Shown piece after piece: positions 11,361 through 22,260 of a stretch of DNA of 64,000 bases (the first letter of the stretch is position 1; each line of letters starts with the position of its first letter). Source of the stretch: Adenophora triphylla var. japonica. Taxonomy: Eukaryota > Streptophyta > Magnoliopsida > Asterales > Campanulaceae. The stretch is from assembly GCA_022495995.1 (NCBI GenBank), contig JAFEMH010000980.1:62001-126000 (forward strand), written 5' to 3'. The notes beneath the pieces were generated by a model. That model had not been told where the DNA came from. It saw only the letters and a list, made by a program, of their open reading frames with translations, and did no database searches. Made by a program: the position numbers and the translations under genes.

Positions 11361-12560
11361 AAGCCACATTGTACAAATCAAATTTTGACTTAGGCTCTCT
11401 AGTAGACAGTTCATAGATCAGCTGTCGGGATCTTAGTCCGGAATTAAAGCAAACGATCACCTCCCGGTCTGTCAAGCTCTCCTCTACTTGGTCTGCCATG
11501 GCTCTAAATCGATTGTAGTAACTCAGAGTTGTTTCATTCTTCCCTTGCTCAATGTTGGCAAGATCTGTCAGTCTTTTCTTTCTTTTTTTCAGATGTAGTA
11601 AAGTGATCCATGAATCTCCTCCTCATGATTTTCCAGCTATCGATGCTTCCCTTCTTTTGTTTGCAGAACCAGGACAAATCTGTTCCGGAGAAGGTACTCG
11701 CGAAGGCCTTGCAAAGAATATCATCTGCCTTAGTGAGGAGGGCCATAGTGGATTCAAAACTTTGCACATGGTCACGTGCGTCTGTGATTCCCGTATATTT
11801 TTCAAAACTCAATATTTTAAAAGCAGGATTGGGAGGTAGATCATTAATCTGCTGGGAAAAAGGACAAGTGGCACTGGTATCATCATCATCCACTTCCTTC
11901 CTTGCCATTTCCATTTCATCTAGTCTCTTTTTCAAGTAGGAGGATTTCTCGTGCATCAATCCCTGAGCTAATATGAGAGCTACTGTGGGTCATTTCTTTG
12001 TTTTTGTGCCCATTCACCCTATTGTATTCCACATGTTCCTGGTGATTGTTCCTATGTCCAGATGGTGCTCTGTCCCTTCTAGGTGCCATTTCTGGATGGG
12101 GAGGAGTCCTGTGACGAGGAAGGCTCATAGGTCGAGGAGGGCTCATGTGCCGAGGAGGACTCCTATGACGAGGAGAGGGGTTACGACGAGGAGGGGATTT
12201 TTTCCTTGCGTGACTAAGCCTTGCTCTCAAGTAAGCAGAATCAACCTCCTCTTCCCTTTGGTGGTTCAAATTACTTCTCAAGTCTATCTCGTTTCTCATG
12301 TTTCCTTGTCCAGGAGCCTTATGATGAGTAGGGACATATTGGGGGTTTTTCTTGGATCTACCAGCAATGCCATGATGAGGGGGATGTTGGCCAGGAAGAA
12401 GATTTTCTCTATTCCCCCGACTATCATGCTTGTCAAGATAACTTTCCCCTCCAAGGGAATATCCAGTTCTCGTAGGCCTCATGAATTCAGCCAGGGAATG
12501 CTCAAGATCCAATTGTAGCAAGGCATTTTGTGTTTCATAAATGTGTTGCAAAGTTTCCAT
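11361..12560 (-). pseudogene. Ty3/gypsy gag, second family
   Basis: Minus-strand frames give an N-terminal basic, proline-rich region with a repeated PRHRSPP/PRHMSPP pattern (around 12100-12200), then FEKYTGITDARDHVQSFEST, then FCKQKKGSIDSWKIMRRRFM, then NETTLSYYNRFRAMADQVEE. This is a complete retrotransposon gag core. The two main frames overlap at 11916-11959, so one frameshift separates them. Protease and pol are missing: the element is cut near 11360 where plus-strand copia gag starts. Confidence 0.8.
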
Positions 12561-12959
12561 CTATTGATGCAGGAGAGTTTTGAGATCAATCTGTTGGGGG
12601 AAGCTCCCGTTCCCCCCGGATGACGTTCCTCCATGTCTGACTGCCAGTAGGTCTCCCTCGGTGTCGACGACGAGTAGGGTTGGGCAGCTCTCCCTCGATT
12701 ACTGGTTGTCCCCTATAATGCAGATTCATTCATAGGGGTGGCAGCCCATCAATCAATGGCGGAGGAGGAGGCAGTTCACCATTGGGAAAAAGGAAAAGCA
12801 GTCCTAGTATTGCCATGAGTATCTTCCACATTAATATTATCCGGATCAGGAGTAATAATAGCAGTATGTCTGTATTCCATTAGGATTAGGAGAATTGAGT
12901 AGATTTTTTCAAGCTATTCAATGGATGATTCGAATCATTTCCCAGCAATGGAACCAAAT
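12561..12959 (-). other. Gypsy leader and primer-binding region
   Basis: Untranslated leader of the minus gypsy element. Next to the LTR the minus strand reads TTTGGTTCCATTGCTGGGAA, which has the place and form of a gypsy primer-binding site but differs from the common TGGCGCC type. No coding frame is supported. Confidence 0.6.
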
Positions 12960-13730
12960 TGATGATGCCAAAAACGTTCGGATCAGCTCAAATCCAGCGG
13001 TCGGTTGTATCCTGCATGATTTAATAGCCTAAAAAGGAAGAACAAACACGTAAACTAAGCCGGGGCTTCACCGGCGAAGGCCCTCCGACGTGAGAGTAAG
13101 TATTTGTGTTTAGAGAGAGAAATCAATTGACAAATGTTTAGAGTCAAAAGATGTGTTACCAAAATAATGAGAATTATGACTTGTATTTATAGACATAGCA
13201 TTGTAAATTCCTTGTTGAATAAGAAAGCGTGTGAGAGGTGGTTATAATTCTATTGTGATTATAACTGTTCACAGTGCTTATTTGAATAGGATTAGATAAT
13301 AGTAATCTGCATGTGCGCCTTGGAGGCGGGTTCCTCGGCATGTGTTGCTTGGTCGGCCTCTATTAACGTCGAGTAAGAGAGAGATAAGGGTTGGGAAGCC
13401 TATTTCCTTACTTTGTTGATAACCGAGTAGGATCTACTCGTATTCAAATGAGGCATAGGTCGGCCTTGCTGGGTGCAATGCTCGACATATGAGAGTTGTG
13501 CCTAATCGGCATGTATAATTGTTATGTCTTAGTCATTATTCGTTCTTTTATGTGTAGGTCGACATATTTTATGTGTAGGTCGACATAGTGGGATTAACGA
13601 GTAAGCATTACGAGTAAAGGTAGGAAAGACCCACTCCATTTGTAGTAATTGAGACTTGTATGGATTATATTTTGGACTCAATCCATTGGGATTTGCTCGG
13701 TCATAACTCGATTTATACCGTGTTCAGGCA
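12960..13730 (-). repeat. Gypsy 5' LTR, second family
   Basis: In plus coordinates it runs from TGATGATGCCAAAAACG to GTGTTCAGGCA, so on the minus strand it begins TGCCTGAACA and ends GGCATCATCA. A TATA box (CTATAAATACAAG on the minus strand) lies near 13180-13192, giving the expected LTR layout. A 21-base direct duplication TTTTATGTGTAGGTCGACAT occurs at about 13545-13586. No second copy is in the window; the boundaries rest on TG...CA ends and the adjacent primer site. Confidence 0.65.
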
Positions 13731-13910
13731 CTATTTAAAAATTTCAATTTTCTGAATGACACTTCTTTCGACAAGAACCATTTTCGTCAGAAAATTGATG
13801 AAACCAACAAAAAAAATGTCAGGTGTTTGACATAAAATGCTGCTCGGAAATGTCAGCATCCCGTTATCTGTAAGTTGTACGATGAAACTACATTTCTGTA
13901 GGTAGCTACA
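13731..13910. other. Host sequence left of copia element A
   Basis: It contains TTTTCGTCAGAAAATTGATG and similar CGTCAG/CGGAAA words that resemble the tandem repeats right of the copia element (20478-20770), consistent with one older repeat split by the insertion. The last five bases, CTACA, are the left target-site copy. Confidence 0.5.
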
Positions 13911-14885
13911 TGTTGGAAAAATATTGTGTTTTGAAGGAAATTAATGGATTAATTTCTAAAGAGTAATTTTGCCAAATTACTTAATTGGTTTTGTGTTTGT
14001 GAAATAAAATATTTATTTGTCCAAAATGGTTTTTGGATGAATTAAATATGAATGCTCAAAGTATGTGGTTCATATTTTGCTAATAAATTTTGATTTTGTA
14101 AATCAAAAATGGTTTTGACTTTGACTGATATGCTCGATCGAGCTGAGTGTTGACTCGCCCGAGCATAGCATGGCAGAATGACAAAGTCTTTGGAAAGCTA
14201 TGCTCGGTCGAGGCATATGCCTTGCTCGGCCGAGCAGATCTGGGCAAAAGTTTATGGATAGCCTTGCTCGGCCGAGCAAGGCACATGACTCGGCCGAGCA
14301 GTTCCTGAGCAGTTATGTTTGCATTGATTTCAAAGTGTAACAGCCGTGCCATAAATGGGAAAACTGAAAATCAAAATATTCATGTTTAATATTTTGGTTT
14401 AATGTCCGAAATTATTTGTAATAGTTCTTGGATTAATGTTTGAAATCAGTTTTGATTCTTGGCAAAAGGCTTTATATGGGAGTATTGGGAAATTGTTCAA
14501 AGAGTGGAAAAACACACAATAACACAACAGAGAAAACACCTTTCTGCATTCCTCCTCCATAGCAATTTGTTGCATCTTGTTTATTCTTCATTTGGCCTCC
14601 TAGTTTTCATTATAGAAGAAGAGGTGATCTAGTCTAAGCACGATTCAACTCACCGGGAACTTTAGGTGCAAAGTGCCCCCGGTCCGCACGTTCTATCCTG
14701 GGAGACAAGCGACCCAAGCAAACTCAAGCACACTCGGTGAGGGGTCGAATATGTCTTAAGGATACAGTGGTTTCATTGGGCTCGTGCATCAAATTCAACA
14801 ACTTATCCTTTGTATTTTCAGTTTATAGTTTAATTGTATTTTATTTACATTTTTCTGTAATTGTTTTCCTCAGCACCTTGTAACA
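13911..14885 (+). repeat. Copia A 5' LTR
   Basis: It runs from TGTTGGAAAAATATTG to CACCTTGTAACA. Between 14132 and 14300 it has five or six GC-rich dyads of the form GCTCG-NN-CGAGC. A TATA-like TTTATATGGG lies at 14471. An open frame on the minus strand through the dyads exists in both LTRs but is not supported as a gene. Confidence 0.93.
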
Positions 14886-14967
14886 ATCTTAAGACATATT
14901 CCTAATCTAGGGAGTCGATTACAGATTTTTTAAAACATAAAATACTAACTAAGTTGTTGTGTTTCAG

Positions 14968-16860
14968 ATGGCGAATAACAACAACACCGTGGAGACCCAA
15001 ATTGGATCCCAAACTGAACCCCAAACTGAAAACGGAAGTGGCTCTACTATTGTGACTAATCCTCCTACTATCCATATCCCAACCCCTCATGCGGAAAAAC
15101 CCGAGAAGTTTATTGGCCACGATTTTAAACATTGGCAACAAAAGATACTTTTCTATCTCACTACCTTGCACTTGGCAAAATATCTGAAAGAGGATATGCC
15201 AAAGGTGAGTGAGAATGAAACCGATGTTACAACCTTGGTTGCGGTTGAAACATGGTAGCATGGGGAATACTTGTACAGAAACTATGTCCTCAATTCGCTT
15301 TCAGATTCTCTTTACAATGTGTTCAATGAAAAGAAATCTGCAAAGGAATTGTGGGGGTCGTTGGACCACAAATATAAGATTAAGGATGCGGGAACAAAGA
15401 AGTTCATTGTTGCCCGTTTCCTTAATTTTAAGATGGTGGATAGCAAGAGTGTGAAATTTCAAGTTGATGAGTTTCAAACTATTTTGCACGAGATTCATGC
15501 CGAGGGCATGATCATAAGTGAATGCTTCCAAGTGGATGCAATCATTGAGAAATTGCCTCCATCTTGAAATGATTTCAAGAACTACCTTAAGCATAAGCGA
15601 AAGGAAATGGATGTGGAAGGAATAATTCTTCGTTTGAGTATTGAAGAGAACAATAGAGCCGCTGAGAAAAAGTTTGTTTCTAGTGTGGCTAAGGCCAATA
15701 TGGTGGAGGATGGTGAAAGCTCCAAAGGCAAAAGTTTTGGGAAAGGAAAAGGGAAGGTTGTGACAACTTCCAAGCGTTCCCACTTGGGACCAAAAGGTGG
15801 TGTTTCCAAGAAGAAGTTCTTAGGAACTTGTTATAATTGTGATGGTGAAGTCCATAAGGCTCATGCTTGCAAGTTGCCCAAGAAGGCTCGTGAGGCAAAC
15901 ATGGTGGAAGGCATTGCTAGAGACGTGTCCGAGATGCACCTTGCAGCTGTGATTTCCGAGGTGAATTTGGTGGGTTCAAACCCAAATCAATGGTGGATTG
16001 ACACCAGCGCTACTAGACATGTGTGCTCCAACAAAGACATGTTTAGTACCTTTATTGCTAAGGATGGCGAAAAGCTGTTCATGGGGAATTCAGCCACTTC
16101 CGAGATCAAAGGTGAAGGAAAAGTGGTCTTGAAGATGACATCCGGGAAGGAGTTGACTCTCAACAACGTGCTTTATGTGCCTGATATCCGGAAGAACTTG
16201 GTGTCCGGATCTCTTTTGATAAAGCATGGTTTTCGTATTGTGTTTGAGTCAAATGTAATCACTTTTTCTAAGAGTGAAATGTTTGTAGGTAAAGGTTATG
16301 TCAATGATGGACTGTTTAAGCTAAGTGTAATGGTGGTTAAGCCAAAAGCTAATGATATGAATATCTCTTCCGTTTACTTGCTTGAGTCATCTAATTTGTG
16401 GCATGGTAGACTTGGTCATGTTAATTTTGATTCTATACGTCGTTTGACAAAAGCAAATTCTATTCCAAAGTTTAAAGTTGATTGTAAACAAAAATGTGAA
16501 ATTTGTGTAGAAGCAAAATTAACAAGAAAGTCATTCCATTCAGTTGAAAGTCATAGTGAACCACTTGAATTGGTTCACACGGACTTATGTGACTTTAAAT
16601 CAACACAATCACGGGGCGGCAATAAGTACTTCATGACTTTTGTAGATGATGGCACAAAGTATTGCTATGTGTATCTTCTAAAAAGTAAAGATGAAGCTAT
16701 AGAGAAGTTTACTCTCTATAAAAATGAAGTTGAGAATCAATTAAACCGGAAAATTAAGGTGCTAAAAAGTGATAAAGGTGGTGAATATGAATCTCCATTT
16801 GAAGCAATATGTGCTCAAAGTGGAATTAAACATATAACCTCGGCACCTTATACACCCTAA
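14968..16860 (+). pseudogene. Copia A gag, protease and integrase core
   Basis: A single frame from the ATG at 14968 (MANNNNTVETQ) is broken by TAG at 15256, TGA at 15565 and TAA at 16858. Gag shows EKPEKFIGHDFKHWQQKILF and [14 protein letters not shown] zinc knuckle reads CYNCDGEVHKAHAC (the usual G-H spacing is altered to E-V-H). Protease has WWIDTSATRHVC, where DTSA replaces the usual DTGA. Integrase follows with LWHGRLGHVNFDSI, CEICVEAKLTR and the catalytic-core stretch HTDLCDF...DKGGEY. The TAA replaces the Q of the conserved TPQQNGVAERKN. All three stops are single-base changes from the family codon. Confidence 0.92.
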
Positions 16861-17806
16861 CAAAACGGTGTTGCCGAAAGGAAAAATTGGACATTGAAAG
16901 AAATGATGAATGCTATGTTATTGAGTTCGGGATTACCGGATAACATATGGGGGGAAGCCGTGTTGTCGTCTAACTATGTGTTAACAAAATACCCCGAAAG
17001 AAACAAGACAAAACTCCTTATGAATTATGGCATGGAAGAGTTCCAAGTTACAAACACTTGAGAGTGTGGGGGTGTCTTGCAAAGGTAGCCATACCTCCTC
17101 CTAAAAAGGTGAAGATTGGACCTAAAACTATTGATTGCATATTTATCGGATATGCACATAACAGTAGTGCTTATAGATTTCTTGTGTATGAGTCAAAAAT
17201 TGAAGCTATACACAAAAATACTATAATGGAATCTGTAAACGTATCGTTCTTTGAGAATATATTCCCGTGTAAGTCAAGAAATGAGGCAAGCTCATCGACT
17301 AGGGTTATAGATTCAATAGAAGAAGAACACGTTCAAAATGAAAGAGAAGAAGAAGAGGTGGAACCTCGAAGAAGCAAAAGAGCTAGGATTGAAAAATCCT
17401 ATGGTCCGGACTTTCTAACCTATATGGTAGAAAGCGAACCACAAAGTTACAAAGAAGCCGTTAGCTCTTCGGAAGGACCTTTGTGGAAGGAAGCAATTAA
17501 AAGTGAAATTGATTCCATTTTGCAAAATCACACATGGGAATTAGTGGACCTTCCTCCGGAAAGTAAAACACTAGGATATAAGTGGATTTTCAAAAGGAAA
17601 ATGAAGGCGGACGGAACAATTGATAAGTACAAGGCCCGACTTGTAATTAAAGGTTACAGACAAAAAGAAGGCCTAGACTATTTTGACACGTATTCTCCCG
17701 TCATGAGAATAACGTCAATAAGAGTTGTACTTGCAATTGCTGCATTGAGAAATCTTGAAATACATCAAAGGGATGTAAAAACCGCCTTTCTAAATGGAGA
17801 TTTAAA
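16861..17806 (+). pseudogene. Copia A integrase end and reverse transcriptase N-terminal part
   Basis: After the stop the frame reads QNGVAERKNWTLKEMMNAML and then slips near 17003. The new frame gives KTPYELWHGRVPSYKHLRVW, then FIGYAHNSSAYRF (integrase end), an acidic linker with RRSKRARIEKSYGPDFL, and the polymerase start LGYKWIFKRKMKADG, KARLVIKGYRQKEG and HQRDVKTAFLNGDL. A short deletion after NGDL (the expected next residues before MEQPEGF are missing) changes frame again at about 17806. Confidence 0.9.
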
Positions 17807-18990
17807 TGGAACAACCCGAGGGGTTTGTTGCGCGTGGACAAGAAAAGAAGGTGTGCAAATTAGTAAAGTTATTATATGGCTTGAAACAAGCACCAAAACA
17901 GTGGCATCAGAAATTTGATAATGCTATGATGCAAAGTGGATTTAAAATAAATGAGTGTGACAAATGTGTCTATACTAAAACCACAGAAAATGGCTATGTC
18001 ATTTTGTGTCTTTATGTAGACGACATGCTTATCATAGGGAGTTGTGATAAGATGATCAAATCCACGAAAGACATGTTGAATTCGAAGTTTGACATGAAAG
18101 ATATGGGACTTGCGGACGTAATCCTTGGAGTTAAAATTTCTAGAATATCCAATGGACTTGTACTAAGTCAAACTCATTATGTGGATAAAATTCTTGAGAA
18201 ATTTAGCAAGGATGACAATGGAATAGCGAGTACTCCAATCGACCCTATTCTTCATCTATCAAAGAATAGAGATGAACCGGTGTCTCAATTAAAGTATTCG
18301 AGAATCATCGAAAGTCTAATGTACTTGATGAGTTGTACTAGGTCGGATATTATGTATACCGTTAGCAAGTTAAGTCGCTATACAAGTAATCCTGAAATAA
18401 ATCATTGGAAGGGTATAGTAAGAGTACTAAGGTACTTAAGATATACTCGTGATTTTGGATTACATTACACGAGACATCCAGCGGTGATAGAAGGATATAG
18501 TGATGCTAATTGGATATCAGATATCAAAGACTCAAGGTCTACAAGTGGATATTTATTCACATTAGCAGGTGCAGCTATATCATGGAAATCTTCTAAGCAA
18601 ACTGTTATAGCCAGATCAACCATGGAATCTGAGTTTATAGCATTAGATAAATGTGGTGAAGAAGCCAAATGGCTACGCCAATTTCTAGAAGATATTCCAA
18701 GATGGGAAAAGCCCGTGCCCGCAATTAGTATACATTGCGATAGCCAATCTGCGATTGGTAGGGCACAAATTCATATGTATAATGGTAAGTCTAGACATAT
18801 ACGTCGAAGACATAATACCATTAAACAACTACTTGCAACTGGCACCATATCTATTGACTATGTAAGGTCAAAAGATAATTTGGCGGATTCGCTAACCAAA
18901 GGGTTAAGTAAAGAGATAGTTGCAAGGTTGACATTGGGAATGGGTTTAAAGCCTCTTGAGAAGTTAAACACAGCGAAAAACCCAACCTAG
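17807..18990 (+). pseudogene. Copia A reverse transcriptase C-terminal part and RNase H
   Basis: An uninterrupted 390-codon frame. It begins [20 protein letters not shown], then [14 protein letters not shown], the catalytic [10 protein letters not shown], and RNase H motifs [52 protein letters not shown] and [11 protein letters not shown]. It is the best preserved part of the element and retains the visible catalytic residues, although upstream stops block its expression as a polyprotein. Confidence 0.93.
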
Positions 18991-19503
18991 CTGACTGGAG
19001 ATCCCAAGATCTAGGTTCAAAGGGACAACCTAACTGTTAAAAGACTTGTAGCGTCACTGTGGGGGTCAACCCTATACTCATTCCTTAAAGTGACATCCCG
19101 AGATGAATGAGGTTAAGCCTATGGCTTTTAATGATTCTTATGTGAAGTAAAATGGGTTACTTAAAAGAATCACCTATGTGAGAAAGAAGTAGAGGCCGCT
19201 TCGAGGAGAATTGTGTGAGGCTCAATTCTTAGACCTTCTCACAGAACCAGGCATTGTGATCCAGGGCCATTAATGGACACAGCTATGAGAGTTGAATTGT
19301 GTTAGGGAGATACCTGTGTAAAGTATATGATCGGCTACACGGAAAGCTAGCAGTTCAAGGACATCGTGTCTACTGATTAGCGAGTCGAGTAAATATGCTT
19401 TTACAAGGGAAGGTTCAAAGGGCAAACCCCTACCTATCCTATGCAGGTTTTCGACTGCCGGACTTTATCACCTATCCTCATAAATTTCCTTCATGTGGGG
19501 AAT
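18991..19503 (+). other. Copia A 3' untranslated region with polypurine tract
   Basis: Non-coding stretch from the pol stop to the 3' LTR. It ends in ATGTGGGGAAT directly before TGTTG; GTGGGGAA is the likely polypurine primer of plus-strand synthesis. No gene is seen. Confidence 0.7.
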
Positions 19504-20477
19504 TGTTGAAAAAATAATGTGTTTTGAAGGAAATTAATGGATTAATTTATAAAGAGTAATTTTGTCAAATTACTTAATTGGTTTTGTGTTTGTGAAATAA
19601 AATATTTATTTATTCAAAATGGTTTTTGGATGAATTAAATATGAATGCTCAAAATATGTGGTTCATATTTTACTAATAAATTTTGATTTTGTAAATCAAA
19701 AATGGTTTTGACTTTGACTGATATGCTCGGCCGAGCAGAGTGTTGACTCGCCCAAGCATAGCATGGCAGAATGACAAAGTCTCTGGAAAGCCATGCTCGG
19801 CCGAGGCATATGCCTTGCTCGGCCGAGCAGATCTGGGCAAAAGTTTATGGACAGCCTTGCTCGGCAGAGCAAGGCACATGACTCGATCGAGCAGTTCCTG
19901 AGCAGTTATGTTTGCATTGATTTCAAAGTGTAACAGCCGTGCCATAAATGAGAAAACTGAAAATCAAAATATTCATGTTTAATATTTTAGTTTAATGTCC
20001 AAAATTATTTGTAATAATTCTTGGATTAATGTTTGAAATCAGTTTTGATTCTTGACAAAAGGCTTTACATGGGAGTATTGGGAAATTGTTCAAAGAGTGG
20101 AAAAACACACAAGAACCCAACAGAGAAAACACCTTTCTGCATTCCTCCTCCATAGCAATTTGTTGCATCTTGTTTATTCTTCGTTTGGCCTCCTAGTTTG
20201 CATTATAGAAGAAGAGGTGATCTAGTCCAAGCACGATTCAACTCGCCGGAAACTTTAGGTGCAAAGTGCCCCCGGTCCGCAGTTCTATCCTGAGAGACAA
20301 GCGACCCAAGCAAACTCAAGCACACTCGGTGAGGGGTCGAATATGTCTTAAAGAGACAGTAGTTTCATTGGAATTGTTCATCAAATTCAATAACTTATCA
20401 TTTGTATTTTCAGTTTATAGTTTAATTGTATTTTATTTACATTTTACTGTAATTGTTTTCCTCGGCACCTTGTAACA
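19504..20477 (+). repeat. Copia A 3' LTR
   Basis: Homologous to 13911-14885 over its whole length. The GC dyads recur at about 19726-19893, some restored to the full GCTCGGCCGAGC form and some worn. The TATA-like site reads TTTACATGGG here. Confidence 0.93.
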
Positions 20478-20770
20478 CTACGGTCCATCGGGAAATAATG
20501 GGAAATAATGTCCGTCAAAAGTCAAAACGTCCCTACAACTGGCATCGCCGAACTTCCATCGGAGGTTTCTCATGACCGGTCCGTATTTCCCTCAAAAATT
20601 TTCAACAACTGGCTGTCGTTGTATTTCCGTCAGAACTTTTCCAAGATCGGTTGTCGTGTGTATTTTTGTCGGAAGTTTCCGACAACTGGCAGTCGTTGGA
20701 TTTACATTGGAAGTTTCCGACGACTGGCTAGTTGTGGGGTTTCCGTCAGAGGTTTCCAACGGCGTATTTT
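20478..20770. repeat. Degenerate ~38-bp tandem repeats, CACTA-like style
   Basis: From about 20565 a unit near 38 bp recurs five to six times. Each starts TTTCC(G/A)A(C), holds ACTGGC or a variant and GTCGT, and ends CCGTCGGAAG or similar. Words of the CCGTCGGAAG type are common in subterminal regions of plant CACTA elements, but I see no proven CACTA terminus, so the class is open. Confidence 0.55.
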
Positions 20771-21393
20771 AATAGGTATTAGATGGTTATCGAAATTATT
20801 TGAGACCGCCCTAAATGAATCCTACAACAATGAAAATAAAGTGTCCATTTAAGAGAGTAAAATGCACTAACACTATGCAAGGAATTACATTCACCCTTTC
20901 TATTTAAATCACTAAAATCCAATTACAAGCTGCAAAATTCTTAGTTGAATATCACAATATTGTATGAATAAAACTTCTTTTGATTTTGACCTTAAAGTAT
21001 ACTTTCTCCTTCCCATTATAAAAGGCATAAAAGCCTCAATTTTTGTATCCAATTACAAAATGTAAAAGCCCAAAAAGAAAAATTTCAAATACTTGTTTAT
21101 TCATATGACTCACTTGTCATACTCACATCATTTATCCACTTACTATTTTCTATCTCACTTTCTCTCTCATAAAGCAGTCAGATATATGTCTAGGATGTGA
21201 ATTATTACAAATATTTGTATGTTGTTTTTATTAAATTAGATGCGCAATGAGAACAAAAATAACAATATACGGAGTATATAAGAACAAAGCATCATATACG
21301 TACTTAGCAAGTGGGCCCCATTGTCTATTTTAGATAATAAATCAACCAAAAACCTTAATCTGGAAAGGACTAAAAGAGAAAGTTGATAGGGAG
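20771..21393. other. AT-rich spacer related to the S-protein gene flanks
   Basis: No gene. The stretch 20870-20990 (GCAAGGAATTACAT, later AATCACTAAAATCCAA and TTTTGATTTTGACCTT) resembles 25060-25075 and 25556-25615 upstream of the S-protein gene. Bases near 21305-21360 (CAAGTGGGCC, ACCTTAA) resemble 24899-24970. This suggests an old tandem duplication now split by the Mutator-like element. Confidence 0.45.
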
Positions 21394-21649
21394 TTTTTGT
21401 TAGGGCAAATTGCATTTTAGTTACCTGAGTTTGTCGAGATGTTTCAATTGGTTATCGAATTTGCATTTGTAACAAGTTGGTTATTGAGTTTGTCATTTTG
21501 TTGCAATTAGGTATATTTTTGGATGATCAGTTAAAAAACTAGCGAACCATTAAACATGTACATCTCACGTGACTAACTTAAGGGGTATTTTCGTCTTTTC
21601 CTTTGAATTTGACCCCGTTAATAATTTTAAGGGGCTTAGATGACATTTA

Positions 21650-22260
21650 CTAAAAATGAGGGGAAGTTTAAATATATATAAAAAAACCACTCCCTCTCTC
21701 TTTCCATTCTCTCTCTTTCTTTCTCTCTCTACCACCGTCTTCAACCTTCCACCGCCACCAACCCTTCGACGCCGCAGCCTCTCTCTGTACCTCGTTGCCT
21801 TCATCACTCCTCAATGCCCCGCTATTCTCCCTTCCCGTCGCCCCTTTTCTCTTCCTAAAACCATCATCGTCGTTGTTTTCCCCGTCCGCCTTCTTCTCCT
21901 TCTCCTTCAAACCTTGCTACAAGGAAGACGAGATCTAAGTTGATTTAGATCTTGGATCTGGTTCTAATGGTGGTGGTTTCAATTGTGATGGAGATTGCGG
22001 CGGTGGTGGCCGCAATGGTGGTTTTCGTGGCAGTGGGTGATGTCAAATTAAGCTGATATACAAAATTAATATGTGTGTGCGTGTGTGTGGGGTGATTTAC
22101 AAAAATAATGCTGGTTTTGGGGTGATAGAGGTGATTTTTGGTTGATGTTAGTGGTAATCGATGTTAACGGTGATTAATGGTGGTGACCCGTGGTGGTAGT
22201 TGTCGTGGCCGGTGATGGTGGTGGTCATTGTCGACTGGATTAGAGAAAGGGAGGTTTTCT
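21650..22260 (+). other. CT-rich then GGT-rich interior of the MULE
   Basis: The top strand is almost pure pyrimidine runs (CTCTCTC, ACCACCG) until about 21930, then switches to GGTGGTGGT-rich sequence. Short open frames here encode leucine-, serine- or proline-rich peptides without family features. It could be a captured 5' UTR and exon start, as Pack-MULEs do, but nothing proves a source gene. Confidence 0.4.

Larger units (their letters stand above)
13911..20477 (+). mobile_element. Nearly complete Ty1/copia element A
   Basis: The 6,567-bp element has two LTRs of 975 and 974 bp that differ at about 45 positions by hand count (near 95% identity). Target copies CTACA (13906-13910) and CTACG (20478-20482) differ by one base. 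The internal order is gag, protease, integrase, reverse transcriptase, RNase H, as in Ty1/copia. Three in-frame stops and two frame changes mean it cannot act on its own. The gag start and KWEAIKSEID-like linker resemble TNT1/Tork-type elements. No standard TGGTATCAGAGC primer site follows the 5' LTR. Confidence 0.95.

Noticed and set aside
11552..12518. Plus-strand ORFs over the gypsy gag region
   Set aside because: They are mirror frames of the minus-strand gag, whose motifs (FEKYTGITDARD, WKIMRRRFM) are clear; the plus products are basic and featureless.
14080..14352. A 90-codon minus-strand ORF present in both copia A LTRs
   Set aside because: Both LTRs are copies of one sequence, so conservation means little. 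The frame reads through palindromic repeats and gives a repeated RPSKA-type peptide with no family.
21656..21943. Leucine- and serine-rich plus-strand ORF in the MULE
   Set aside because: Composition follows a CT-rich tract. Without a match to a host gene it cannot be called a captured exon.
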